24,252 bases of DNA from Schoenoplectus triqueter (lineage: Eukaryota; Streptophyta; Magnoliopsida; Poales; Cyperaceae). The DNA lies in NCBI GenBank assembly GCA_964058805.1, contig CAXKVV010001543.1, positions 1-24,252 on the forward strand, read 5' to 3'. The position numbers were made by a program, and so were the translations under genes. The first letter of the stretch is position 1. Each line of letters starts with the position of its first letter. Below, piece after piece: positions 1-9,652 of the stretch. The notes beneath the pieces are model-generated. The model did no database searches and was not told the origin of the DNA. It saw only the letters and a list, made by a program, of their open reading frames with translations.

Positions 1-607
1 TTTCTTTCACGAATAGATCTGAGCAATTGCAATTGGTTTTCTGGTAACGTTGCACACGCTTATTCAGATGTGAAAGTTTATCAGTTGTCATTGTAATCCA
101 GGCTGAAAGTGTCATATATGGATAATCTAATGGACGGATTTTTCTTCTTTCATTTTACCTCTCTTTATAAGGGAATATCAGCATAATATAGGAAAATATT
201 TTCATTTTATCCTCTGGTCAGAAATTTTTTAAAAATATTTTTATAATTGTGTATATTTTCAGAAAAAAATACAAGAAAACAATAGAAAAAATATATTTAT
301 AATGAAGAAAAATTCAAATTTTAACTCCCGGAAAAAAATTTCAATTTTTGACTCCCCTATGCGGAAGTCCGACGGTTCTGATATTATTTGATGAGAACTC
401 GGTGAGTCTTCTACACGGTTTACAATTCAACTGCGTGACTGTGTTGAGCCTAACAGCAAATCAGTAATCTAATTTCCAAATCCCGATTCTTGATAGCATT
501 ACCAACTTTTTAATAAATAAAGTTGTCTAAAATAATTGTCTGACACTGACAATTGCTAATAGAACTAGTCTGTTTGACTGAAAGATGAGAATCATAATTA
601 TAATTAA
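1..607. other. AT-rich intergenic spacer
   Basis: No reading frame, RNA gene or clear terminal repeat is visible here. The stretch has many A and T homopolymer runs and is typical of plant intergenic DNA. It ends at the foldback element that starts at 608. Confidence 0.6.
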
Positions 608-957
608 GGGAAGGTATCAGTTGACAATGGATTATTTTGATAATCTTAACAATAAGTTTTTAAATAAATATAAAAAAAATATAAATGTATTATTCTATCT
701 ATAAATTAATTATCATTCAAATTTCATATAATTTCATTATCGTTTGATAATCCATTAAAGACCATCAAATTTTCATACAATTTACTATGATTTCAACTTA
801 ACAATTTTTCATAAATCATCAAATGATAATGAAATTGAATGAAATTTGAATGACTATTAATTATGAGTAGAATAACACATATATAAAAAAAATCATATTT
901 ATTTAGAACGCTATTGCCAAGATTCAAAAATAACACATTGCCAACCGATACACACCC
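608..957. mobile_element. Foldback (MITE-like) element, ~350 bp
   Basis: The two halves are imperfect inverted copies. The left end reads GGGAAGGTATCAGTTGACAA, and the reverse complement of the right end reads GGGTGTGTATCGGTTGGCAA. The similarity continues inward through matching blocks near 640-745 and 820-925, for example TTATCATTCAAATTTCAT against the inverse copy at 838-858. There is no coding capacity. The size and near-complete inverted repeat fit a non-autonomous DNA transposon. I could not find a convincing target-site duplication, so the superfamily is open and the exact ends may shift by a few bases. Confidence 0.6.
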
Positions 958-1529
958 TTCAATTATTATCATAGTACTTCAGCAGAAATAAACAATAGAA
1001 ACGAAAAAGAAATAAACATATATCAACTTCTAGACGTGTAATTGTGCATGAAAAGAGATCCACGTTTTAGGAATTAACTCCAAAGTAACAACTTTCGTGT
1101 AAATGAATGACTACCCAAGCATTTTCCACCAATTCTTTTCATTACATTCAAGAAGTGAAAACAATAAAAAAGAAAGAAGTTTATAAACAGTTTATTCAGG
1201 AAAAAAGAAGAAAAAAATTTGCAAACTTTCTAGTTCCTCTTTGCCGGTTCTCTTTTGCTCCCCTTCAATTTTTCAAAATGTGTAACCCCACAAGTAATTA
1301 ATCACAACGATTAAGATATGTACATTTCAATTGTCATTCCCCGTTAACTTGAAATCGAATAAGACAACAAAAAGAAAAAGGGAAAAATAAATCAAAACCT
1401 ATCCTAAAAAAAGCACCAAATCAGACCATCTCATGTTTACACAACCTCAACTTGCCTGGACCAGGCCTACGCCTGTCTCTAATGCACCGACCATCCTATC
1501 CCGGTGACCCCCTTCCTCTCCCTCGAGAC
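958..1529. other. Spacer including the probable 3' region of the CML gene
   Basis: This stretch lies downstream of the minus-strand calmodulin-like gene and should include its 3' untranslated region. A minus-strand AATAAA (plus-strand TTTATT near 1190) is a possible poly(A) signal about 340 bp after the stop codon. That is long for a 3' UTR and remains uncertain. Small open frames here show no recognisable protein. Confidence 0.4.
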
Positions 1530-2018
1530 CTATGAAATGGCAATGCCGAGAAAATCAAGTGCAGATTTTGCCATCACAGCCGCAAACTCCGAGAAGCTAA
1601 TCACACCATCTCCATCGGTGTCAGCCTCCTTCATCATCTGTGTCAGCTCGAGAAATGATAACGGCTGGCCCATTTTCGCCATCGATCTCGCCAACTCAGC
1701 AGCCGAGATGTACCCGTTCCCGTCCCTGTCGAATGCATTGAACACCTCCAACAGCTGCACCTGGTCAACAAGCGATTGCTGAGTCATCATGGGGGCAATG
1801 GCTGCCGCGAGCTCCTCGAACTCAATCGCGCCATTGTTGTTTGAGTCCATGGAAGAGAGAAGCGCGTGGAGCTCGTCTCCAGTCGGCTTAAGACCGATAG
1901 ATCGGAGCAATGCGGCGAGCTCGAGCTGCGTCAGGCTTCCATCTCCGTCCATGTCAAATCGGCGAAAGATGTCGCGCAGCTGCTTTAATTGATCCCCACG
2001 CAGAGTTTGCATCTTCAT
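1530..2018 (-). CDS. CML15/16-like: Calmodulin-like protein, CML15/CML16 type, four EF-hands
   Basis: A 162-residue intronless gene. It encodes a small acidic Ca2+ sensor expected to change shape on Ca2+ binding and to regulate target proteins. Four complete 12-residue EF-hand loops are visible: 22-33 (DMDGDGSLTQLE), 58-69 (DSNNNGAIEFEE), 97-108 (DRDGNGYISAAE) and 133-144 (DTDGDGVISFSE). Each has Asp at position 1, Gly at position 6 and Glu at position 12, so all should bind Ca2+. There is no signal peptide, membrane segment, myristoylation motif or prenylation box, so a cytosolic or nuclear location is inferred. From memory, Arabidopsis CML15/CML16 share the opening QLKDIF.RFDMD.DGSL and the stretch DRDGNG.ISAAEL..AMAKMGQPL, and they too are single-exon and of similar length. 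The start chosen is the first Met. Met3 is a possible alternative and would change nothing functional. Confidence 0.95.
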   Translation of the reverse strand: MKMQTLRGDQLKQLRDIFRRFDMDGDGSLTQLELAALLRSIGLKPTGDELHALLSSMDSNNNGAIEFEELAAAIAPMMTQQSLVDQVQLLEVFNAFDRDGNGYISAAELARSMAKMGQPLSFLELTQMMKEADTDGDGVISFSEFAAVMAKSALDFLGIAIS

Positions 2019-2400
2019 TGTACGATTTTGATTGTTCTGGAGAAAGAAAAGGAAAGGGGGGGGATGCAGAGATGGAGACTGGAATTGGAAATGTTGAATA
2101 TTGTTGAATTGGGAGAAAGAGGAGGAGGAAAGGACAACTGAATGTTAGTTTTGTTCTGAGGAGAAGACGCGTTGATCGAAGGAAGGTGAAGGGGAACTGG
2201 ACGGTCGGTGTTGAATTTCCAGTTTAAAAAATGGAGAGAGGTGGGGGTTGATGCTTTGAGATCCGTGCTAGATCAGTATCTGAAGGTGGTAAATTGGTCA
2301 AAGTCGGAACGGGCCGAGTCTGATGTGATTCGGCTTCGGCTTTCGGAGCGGCATTGTTACGTCATTTGGGACTGGTAAACCCGAAACGAATTTGACCCCT
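2019..2400 (-). promoter_or_regulatory. Leader and promoter region of the CML gene
   Basis: Read on the minus strand, the roughly 150 bases before the ATG are rich in C and T with stretches such as CCTCCTCCTCTTTCTCCC. This is typical of a plant 5' leader. Further upstream lie ACGCGT near 2167-2172, the core of a CGCG box bound by calmodulin-binding CAMTA factors, and TGACGTAA near 2355-2362, a bZIP/as-1-like core. The motifs are seen in the sequence. Their use by this gene is inference, and no clear TATA box could be fixed. Confidence 0.4.
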
Positions 2401-2813
2401 TCATCTAAAATTTTAAAGGAATATTATATTTATCTTCATCTATCTGTTCCAATTTTCAATCCCATTGACTAATTATTCAAATTGACTACAGTTATACTTT
2501 TTTTTCGTCAACAAAAATTTGAGACATCTTTTCGTAAACCAATTTCAAATTTTAAAATAATTTATTCATTCACGTTCTTATCACTCATTTCTCTCTTTCT
2601 CTCCTATTTTGCCGAATCAAAATATAAATGGTCATTTTCGACCCATGTCCGTATTTTTCATATATATTAGGCAATTTTCCCCAAGAAATATGTTCATTGT
2701 TATGCATATCAGAAAAATCATAGTTGACCTCCATGGTACATGCAGCGATTACTAGCGTTTGTTTTTGTTTCTACTCAATTGAAATATGTATTCAACTCTC
2801 TTCAATAAGAAGT

Positions 2814-2861
2814 TATGCATGTGTCGTATATAACTAATTATACAGTCAAATATAAATAGTG
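2814..2861 (+). repeat. 48-bp direct repeat, copy 1
   Basis: This box begins TATGCATGTGTCGTAT and ends AAATATAAATAGTG. It matches 3116-3163 at about 41 of 48 positions with no gap. It joins an RY-like ATGCATG palindrome to a TATAAATAG sequence that resembles a plant TATA box. Confidence 0.8.
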
Positions 2862-3115
2862 CTTGATAACAATTATAGGTACTATACTATATATATCATA
2901 TCAGATACAATATAATAATAACTATTTGCATTTATGTTAACCAAAGTGCAACAAAGTGTAAATTATCATATTAATCGGTATAAATAGTTTTGTTTATCAA
3001 AAGGTCGTGCGTCAAACTATATACAAGATGTTGTATACCAACACATTTGCTATTTTCTATGTGTAAATTATCATCAAAATTAGTATAAATTGGACGTTAG
3101 AAGAAACGAGGAACC

Positions 3116-3163
3116 TATGCATGTGTCGTATCTAATCTATTGTACATGCAAATATAAATAGTG
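3116..3163 (+). repeat. 48-bp direct repeat, copy 2
   Basis: Second copy of the box at 2814-2861, offset by 302 bp. The outer 16 and 14 bases are identical, and all differences lie in the middle. No open reading frame follows either copy. Confidence 0.8.
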
Positions 3164-3570
3164 TTTTTAATTCACATATCAGTTCTTACACATTTTTTTA
3201 CAGGTGTTTGTATATATATTTACGGGGTTAATGATTAATATAAACAGAATATGCGGTTAGAAATGACATGCTTCAGCGAGACCATGTCGCTCTGTAAAAA
3301 TGATCAGTAGGATTAACATGTTGATAGTTATAGTTTTATTACAACACATATAAATAAAGTGCACTGCTATAAAAATAAATATAAATTATCATTACAAAAT
3401 ATGTAAATAACATAAGATGTATATATAAATAGTGTCGGGAAAGAGTTGAAGAGGCGCGTTAGTCAAGAGACTTTTTATCGTCGAGTCGCTGACATCTGGG
3501 TTTGACGCTCACGGTCAATTTGGGAATTTTTTATGGGGATAAAAGATTGGGGACTATTATCAGCCTCCAA

Positions 3571-3614
3571 TTTTAAATTAAATTAGTTAATATTTTAAAT
3601 TAAATTAGTTAATA
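3571..3614 (+). repeat. Perfect 22-bp tandem duplication
   Basis: The unit TTTTAAATTAAATTAGTTAA plus TA occurs twice head to tail without a mismatch. It is probably a replication-slippage product and is recent, given the perfect identity. Confidence 0.9.
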
Positions 3615-4112
3615 TGACGTATAGTTGAACTCATCAATATATGAACTTTTGAATGACGGAAATTTTTATGAAATTTTTTTTGTTTTAGTTGGGTGTTACA
3701 TTCTTAACAAATAAAACATTTTCTTTTGTTATAAACAATAAAACAAAAAATTGTTTGGTAGCTAAATAAATAAAATATTATAGACTTCCAAAAGTTATAA
3801 ATTTGATTTTTTTTTGAACTAGTAGTATGGTGTAAGACTTGGGAGTCTTCTTCTTACAAAAATGAAGTACTAAAAAAATAGTTGGATATAAAAGAGAAGA
3901 AATCAGAATATAGAGAATCCTTCTTAGGAAAATAGGTAGACTTTTTTTATACAAATTATTTTGTTTAATTAAATATTTCTTGTTGAAAGAACGAATAAAT
4001 GGAAATATTAACGTTCGTACATTGATCATTAACAATGAATAGTTTGCTGTGAAAATTATTATGAGGGAAACAAGATTAATCATCTCATTGTGACAATATT
4101 TGTATATGAGTT

Positions 4113-4420
4113 AGGCTATGGCGCTACGTGTAGTTAATGATTAAATTTGTTACGGACTCAAAAATATAATTAAATCATCTTCAAATCTTGATTTATGGGA
4201 CTCATTAAATTCTTTATATCAAAATATGATGAGATATAATTTTTTTTTCTATTTTTTGAATTTTCTAATATTACTTTTGAATTTTTAAAAATGATCTAAA
4301 AATATATATTATTTTATTATTATTATTGAATCATCTTAAAAAACTCAAAACTAATACTTAAAAAATTTAAAAAATAGAATTTTTTTATGTCCCATCATAT
4401 TTTGATTCAATAATTAAACT
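4113..4420. repeat. Degenerate foldback element related to 7764-8174
   Basis: Arms at about 4200-4310 and 4320-4420 are inverted copies around ATCAAAATATGATG. The left outer part (CTCAAAAATATAATTAAATC, then CTCATTAAATTCTT) follows the same order as the left arm of the 7764-8174 element (CTCAAAAAATATATCAAATG, then CTCATTAAATTCTT). The right outer arm is missing, replaced by different sequence after 4420. This looks like an older, truncated member of the same foldback family. No target-site duplication is recognisable, and the left boundary is approximate. Confidence 0.55.
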
Positions 4421-4519
4421 CATACCCGATTCATTTATTTTTTTAGTCATGTCGGGTTGGGTCGGATTCGGATCGAATCGGGTTAACCCGTCAAGTCGGA
4501 TCAATAATTGACACCCCTA
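4421..4519. mobile_element. hAT-type element end (fragment)
   Basis: The stretch finishes in TTGACACCCCTA, a common terminal sequence of plant hAT elements (TAGGGGTGTCAA in reverse). Before it come short repeated TCGG/CGGGT words such as GGGTTGGGTCGGATTCGG, resembling hAT subterminal repeats. No matching left end with an 8-bp duplication was found upstream, so this is probably a truncated end. Confidence 0.45.
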
Positions 4520-4659
4520 GACGTGATATACACATACTACTACAGTGCCACATTGAACAAATTCTTTGAAAAATGCTGTCTAAATAAAGTAAAAGATACA
4601 CTCTCATCTACATGTTCATGGGCATCTAAAATAAATATGGTAATTATATACGCACGAAC

Positions 4660-5019
4660 AACACTTCGATCGAAACACTATCGGTCCAAAATTTAATTTT
4701 TATGCTTACAATTTTAATTTAAGTAGTTCAATAAAATATTTATATCATAATATTATAAAATACTAATTTTACCATGTTTAAAATTATTTTAATATGCTTA
4801 ATGATTTTTGAAAGATAGCTCTAAAATAATAAAAATATATACATATGTCACAAAAGATCATTTTTTTAAAAATCATTGAGCATAGTACAATAATTCTAAA
4901 TATGATAAAAATTAGTATTCTATGAGATTATGATATAAAGATTTTATTGATCTACTTAAATTGAAATTTTGAGCATAAAAAAATAACATTTGGACCGGTA
5001 GCATTTCGGCCGAAGTGTT
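4660..5019. mobile_element. Foldback element, ~360 bp, with long inverted repeats
   Basis: The left end AACACTTCGATCGAAACACT matches the inverse of the right end, AACACTTCGGCCGAAATGCT. The arms continue for about 160 bp (GGTCCAAA, then TTTTTATGCT, then AATTTAAGTAG, then ATCAATAAAAT). Near the centre, ATTTTTGAAAGATAGCTC followed by AAAATAATAAAAATAT resembles the central part of the 7764-8174 element. There is no reading frame. The immediate flanks do not show a clear duplication, so the type is inferred from structure only. Confidence 0.65.
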
Positions 5020-5636
5020 ATTGGAAGCATAATACACAAATTTATTTATATTATATTAAATTTAAAAAATATATTCATTCATTTATATAATATTATATTT
5101 CTATGATTCAAATTAGTTCAAAAATTAAAATGTCTACAAAATAATTTTACTAATTTATCTAGAAATTAAAAAAAATATATTTTTATTAAATTATCTAAAA
5201 ATGGAACTCAATAATATTAATCATCTGGTCTATGTCAAAATTATTGCAACATAATATTAATTTTTTTCCCCGTCAAAATTTTGAAAGCAAAATTAAGTTG
5301 AATATGAATTTAACATAATAATAAATTTGCCTTCTAAGAAGAAATTTAGACAGAGAAATAATTTTATAAAATATTTCTCCCAAAAATAAATTATAAGAAT
5401 TGAATTGCCTATTTGTAATTTTTTTAATACTTAAAAGGATAAAAATTCAGTTCACATTTGATCTATAAAAAATTAAAATTTTACTAAATTTAAACAATAA
5501 AATATTTCACAAAGAATGTGATTCACTAATAAAATATTATATAAATTTTATGAGGTTCAAATGTATAATGTTATTAAAAATTAAATAATATTAATATAAA
5601 TTTTATCAAAGTAGTAGATATTTAATTAAAAAATAA
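5020..5636. other. AT-rich spacer
   Basis: Extremely AT-rich, with no gene, RNA or clear repeat boundary seen. It ends with TAAAAAATAA, which is repeated after the next element. Confidence 0.5.
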
Positions 5637-6344
5637 GGTTAATTTTCGATGTATCCATGAAAACTTCTTACATTGTCAATATCCTCATCTAAACACTATA
5701 ATAACTTATATCCCCATTCAAATTTTATTTATTTTCTTATATCCTCTTTTATGCACATTACCTATTATTTCATCTATTATAATATTTAAATTGACTATTA
5801 TACCCTTTGAGAAATATGTATACGACTCTTTATTTTTTTCAATAGCGGTGAAATATAAAATGAGTTTGCATTCAATATAAAAAGTATAGGTACAGAAGAT
5901 AGTCGTTAGTAGAATTTTCAGACAATTAAAATGACTGACAAAAAGATAGCACAATGTTGTCTTTTTTTCAATAACAGGCGTAAGCGACTTCTCTAAACAG
6001 ATAGACATAAGAAATTTATTGATTTTTTTTTCAAAAACTTAATTGATATGAATAAGATGAACTTCAAAACAAGCAGAAGAAAGAATGAGTTGTAGGAATA
6101 TATACGGAAAGCCTCAAGAGAAAGCCGAGAAGAAGAATCGATTTTTGTTCTTATTTTGTGTTAATAAAATAAGATGAACATATTCATTTTTGGAAGGGTA
6201 TAATAGTTAATTGAAATAAATTATATACATAAAAGAGGATATAAAAAAATAAATAAAGTTTGAATGGGGATATAAACTATTATAATGTTTGGATGAGGAT
6301 ATTAGTAATTTAAGAAATTTTAATGAACACACTAGAATTAACCG
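5637..6344. mobile_element. Non-autonomous TIR element, probably Mutator-like, ~708 bp
   Basis: Inverted arms of about 120-170 bp flank a roughly 370-bp unique centre. Shared blocks include TATCCTCATC.AAACA.TATAAT, TATATCCCCATTCAAA, TATATCCTCTTTTATG and CTATTATACCCTT. The termini are GGTTAATT and AATTAACCG. The same 10-mer TAAAAAATAA lies at 5627-5636 and 6345-6354, a plausible 9-10-bp target-site duplication as expected for Mutator-like elements. Its low complexity makes that weaker than the two elements downstream. The centre carries a 96-codon minus-strand open frame (5718-6008) without recognisable domains. It could be captured sequence or chance. Confidence 0.6.
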
Positions 6345-7052
6345 TAAAAAATAAATGGAGGACATTGAACATTATTTAATAAATTTAAATCCGCCACTGA
6401 CTGATAATAGATCTCATGTTTTTACGGAGTGATGGATGCTTAAATTCCAAAGTGATATATATTGGATTTTTGAAAGCCTATTTAATTAAAAAATATATAT
6501 GATACACCCTGACCGGGACACCGTGCAATCCACAAGGAGGGGGGTTTGTATTGAATGATTGAATCCTTGTAGCATAGAGCTGTTCGTCAATTTATGATCG
6601 GCACATCTTGCAGTATACATTGCAATTATAATTGATTCTTTCTGGCCATTGCTATCACAAGCATATATACATCTCATGATATGGAATGAAACTAAGCGCT
6701 GAAAAATGTAAAATATCCTGATGATGTATGGCTTCATGCCTTCATCTCATGCTAATGCGTCACGGCAAATTGTCATAGTCGGTGGGCGGCACAGAAGATC
6801 AGAAAAGTACTGAGAAATGAGAATCGGAGATGTACTTGGAGTCTGTGACTGAGCAATCATGACTCATGAGACCTGGATGGAAGTGGAAGGCTTCCTTCCT
6901 GTGAGTTTCCTGTACGGTGTGGTGTTGATTATATGATACGAGGCGGCTCCAGATCGAATCTTTACAGCTGTGGTTATCTCAAAATTATAAACCAACAGGC
7001 AACAGCGGAAGAACCTGACTTGTTTCGTTAACAACACTAGCAAAGTTGAGGT
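6345..7052. other. Spacer with a GC-richer unassigned stretch
   Basis: From about 6500 to 7020 the composition rises well above the surroundings. On the minus strand there is an 83-codon open frame (6486-6737) and a shorter one from about 6861 (starting MIAQSQTPSTSP). Neither matches a family I know, and no convincing splice structure links them. This may be a non-coding transcript, a decayed gene or captured DNA. No function is proposed. Confidence 0.3.
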
Positions 7053-7061
7053 TCAAATGTT

Positions 7062-7343
7062 CAGTTTTTAGTAATAATAAGTTTTATTAAATTAATATTA
7101 TTAAAAATAAGAGTGAGAAAGATAAAATTTTAAATATACGAATGACAGCGCTCCACTGTCAGTGACGCGTTTGCTTCTTATATATACAAAACGCGCAGCG
7201 CCTCTCCATCTCACTTGCGCGGGGTTTGGACGAAACGCGCCACTGGCAGTGACGCCCTGCCATTCGTATATTTGAAATTTTAAGTTTCTCACTCTTATTG
7301 TTAATAATATTAATTTAATAAAACTTATTATTACTAAAAACTA
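7062..7343. mobile_element. Mutator-like MITE with 9-bp target-site duplication
   Basis: The 282-bp element has terminal inverted repeats of about 86 bp at roughly 93% identity: left AGTTTTTAGTAATAATAAGT, right the exact inverse. Weaker inverted similarity then continues into a GC-rich core that includes CACTGTCAGTG and CACTGGCAGTG. The 9-mer TCAAATGTT flanks it perfectly on both sides (7053-7061 and 7344-7352). Long inverted repeats with a 9-bp duplication are the signature of Mutator-like elements. No transposase is encoded. Short open frames inside are artefacts of the repeat. Confidence 0.88.
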
Positions 7344-7352
7344 TCAAATGTT

Positions 7353-7754
7353 AGATTTTCACCAAACAAACTTCGTGCGTACATTTATTTTAGAAATGAA
7401 AACATCTGCATTCTCTCTCCCTTCTTCTTTCACTAATTAAAGAAAAATATGATAACCACCGGTCTTGGTCTAATGATAAAGATAATACTTTCACGAGAAA
7501 TTACAAATTTATAATTCAGATAAATTTTTTTATGATATTTAAAGGTTAAATAATTTAGATTTTCCTCTTTACTAAAAAAAATAAAGAAAGATAATGTAAA
7601 CACATAATATATAACTCCCATAAAAGCACATTATCTAACCTTCTTTTTTCTTATATTGAGACAAGTGTTCATTCCATAATCAGTTGTTGAATATATTTAT
7701 ACGGATCCTCTTAAAGTTGCAGCACAAATAATCTACCAGCTAATACTCGCAGCC
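7353..7754. other. AT-rich spacer
   Basis: No gene or clear repeat seen between the two Mutator-like elements. Open frames here consist of low-complexity hydrophobic or Lys/Tyr-rich sequence. Confidence 0.5.
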
Positions 7755-7763
7755 ATATCTCAT

Positions 7764-8174
7764 GAGTAAATCTACGGTGAGCTTAAGCTTACGGAAGAAC
7801 TCCGTGAGTTTAGCTCAAAAAATATATCAAATGATTTTCAAATTTTAATTTTTCATTCTCATTAAATTCTTCATATTGAAATCTTATGGGGTACAAAAAT
7901 TTAGAATGTTTCAAGTTTTTTAAGTCGCTTTTTTTAATTTTTGAAAATCAGCTCCAAAAATAATAAAAAAATATTCAATGTTTGTATATTATTTTCAAAA
8001 ATTGAAAAGAGTGACTTAAAAACTCGAAACATCTCAAATTTTTGCACCCCATAAGATTTTAATATGAATAATTTAATGAGATTGAAAAATCAAAATTTAA
8101 AGATCATTTGATATATTTTTTGAGCTAAATTTACGGAGGCCTTCCGTGTGCTTAAGCTCACCGTAGATTTACTC
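7764..8174. mobile_element. Foldback Mutator-like element with 9-bp target-site duplication
   Basis: The 411-bp element is almost wholly palindromic. Its first 25 bases, beginning GAGTAAATCTACGGTGAGCT, are repeated exactly in inverse at the right end, and the arms stay alignable for about 190 bp with a small centre near 7970. The 9-mer ATATCTCAT lies directly outside both ends (7755-7763 and 8175-8183). It encodes no protein. A transcript would form a long hairpin, so it is a possible source of small RNAs (inference). Confidence 0.9.
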
Positions 8175-8183
8175 ATATCTCAT

Positions 8184-8427
8184 AATACTACAATTTAATT
8201 TTTGGAAGATAGAATAAAATTTGGTGGTTTGTCAATCTCAATCAATACCGTTCTGGCTTGTCACATCTTCTTACAAACGTGGGACGCAACATAAATGGTT
8301 AAGCAGTAATAGAAAATTGACGCGTCACTAGAGTTGTTTTAAATATTTATAATAATAATATTTGTATGAAACATGAATAACTTTTATATAATATAAATAA
8401 TAAAGTATAATTTATTATAAATTACTA
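8184..8427. other. AT-rich spacer
   Basis: No feature seen. Confidence 0.5.
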
Positions 8428-8432
8428 ATTCA

Positions 8433-9368
8433 ACAAGTTCTTAAACGCAAAGGTAAGATACAAAAACAATCTTCGCTTTTTTGGGTTGAGAGGCGGGTGT
8501 AATTACAAAAGCGCATGCTTTTATGCGCTTTTTGGTGAGCCGCAAAAAACGAGAGGCGCAAGGAGACGCGCGTCTGATGAATTTTTTTATATCCAAATTC
8601 AATTTATTATAATATTTAAATTTAATATGACTTTAAAATATTTAGGTTTTTTGATTTAAAATTTTATATGCCTTCAAAATATAATTTTGATGAAATGCTA
8701 ATAGAGATGACAACAAAATAAAGAAATATAAAAAATAAAAAGAAATAATATTAAAAATACTATCATATCTTGTTATAAATATTATGTATCATTTTAGATT
8801 AAAAGTTTCTGGACTATCATAATATATCATGTAAAAATAAAATTTAAATAATAAATTAATAATCAAATCTATCATTATAGATGTAAATAAACTAATTTTA
8901 CTTTATTTAGAAATTTGATGAAATGATGAGTAATATTGTATATGTGTACATATTTTGTTGTTATTTTGTATATCATTGATATATTTATATTTTATAACAG
9001 TTATAGTGAAACATATTCGAAGTTTAGTTATGTTCTATTGAGATTTTGATATTAAATATTTAGAATATTAAATTATAATGTAAACTTTTAATTGCATATT
9101 TTTATTTTATTTGAAATAAAATTCAAGTATTTTATTTATGTTTTTATATTCTAAGATATTATATATTATTTCAAAATAAAAAATAAAGTTAATGATAATA
9201 CATTTCTATATCAATTTTATTTTTATCAAGTATTTCATTATATTAATTAAATCAAATATAATTATGCACCTCAGATTACTCAGGTGCGTGCTTTTTTGTG
9301 TGATTTGTGCCTCACGCGATTTCAACCATTTGCGTCTTGACTGCGTCTTTCACCTTTGACTACCTTGT
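8433..9368. mobile_element. Candidate TIR element with GC-rich ends, ~936 bp
   Basis: GC-rich, GCGC-containing ends (8440-8580 and 9265-9368) enclose a very AT-rich centre. The ends are loosely inverted copies: ACAAGTTCTTAAACGCAAAGG on the left compares with ACAAGGTAGTCAAAGGTGAAA as the inverse of the right. AGCGCATGC and AGCACGCACC then follow in matching order. ATTCA flanks both sides (8428-8432 and 9369-9373), but a 5-bp duplication is unusual for the main plant DNA transposon families and could be chance. There is no coding capacity. Confidence 0.4.
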
Positions 9369-9552
9369 ATTCAACTAAATTGCGTGATATTTTTTAAAAT
9401 TAATGTGATTTAATATTATTAAGACTAATCTAACTATTATAATTATAATTGTAGATTTTATTATAGAGAAAAAATATTATTATATACATCTTACTATAAT
9501 GGATTTGAATCATACAAGATCTAAATGTGAATTAAAAAAGCAGATCATTTTG

Positions 9553-9652
9553 CGGATTCAATAAACTAACAGATATTTTTGTAGATTTATATATGAATTC
9601 ATTCATACAACGGATTCAATAAACTATCAGATATTTTTGTAGATTTATATAT
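9553..9652 (+). repeat. 42-bp direct repeat, 58-bp period
   Basis: The unit starting CGGATTCAATAAACTA and ending GTAGATTTATATAT is present at 9553-9594 and 9611-9652 with one mismatch. The 16 bases between the copies contain a second, shorter echo (GAATTCATTCATACAA). Confidence 0.85.

Larger units (their letters stand above)
2401..3570. other. AT-rich spacer with degenerate direct repeats
   Basis: There is no supportable gene. The stretch holds the duplicated 48-bp box at 2814-2861 and 3116-3163. It also has repeated fragments of the type TGTAAATTATCAT near 2957 and 3062, and a further ATATAAATAGTG at about 3423. Confidence 0.5.

Noticed and set aside
1504..2107. Plus-strand open frames opposite the CML gene
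   Set aside because: They are antisense shadows of the EF-hand gene, whose codons explain the open frames. No domain is seen.
4113..4519. Single complete hAT element with an 8-bp duplication
   Set aside because: The right end CACCCCTA looks hAT-like, but the best left candidate (TAGTTAATG at 4131) lacks the terminal match, and the flanking ACGTG words are out of register.
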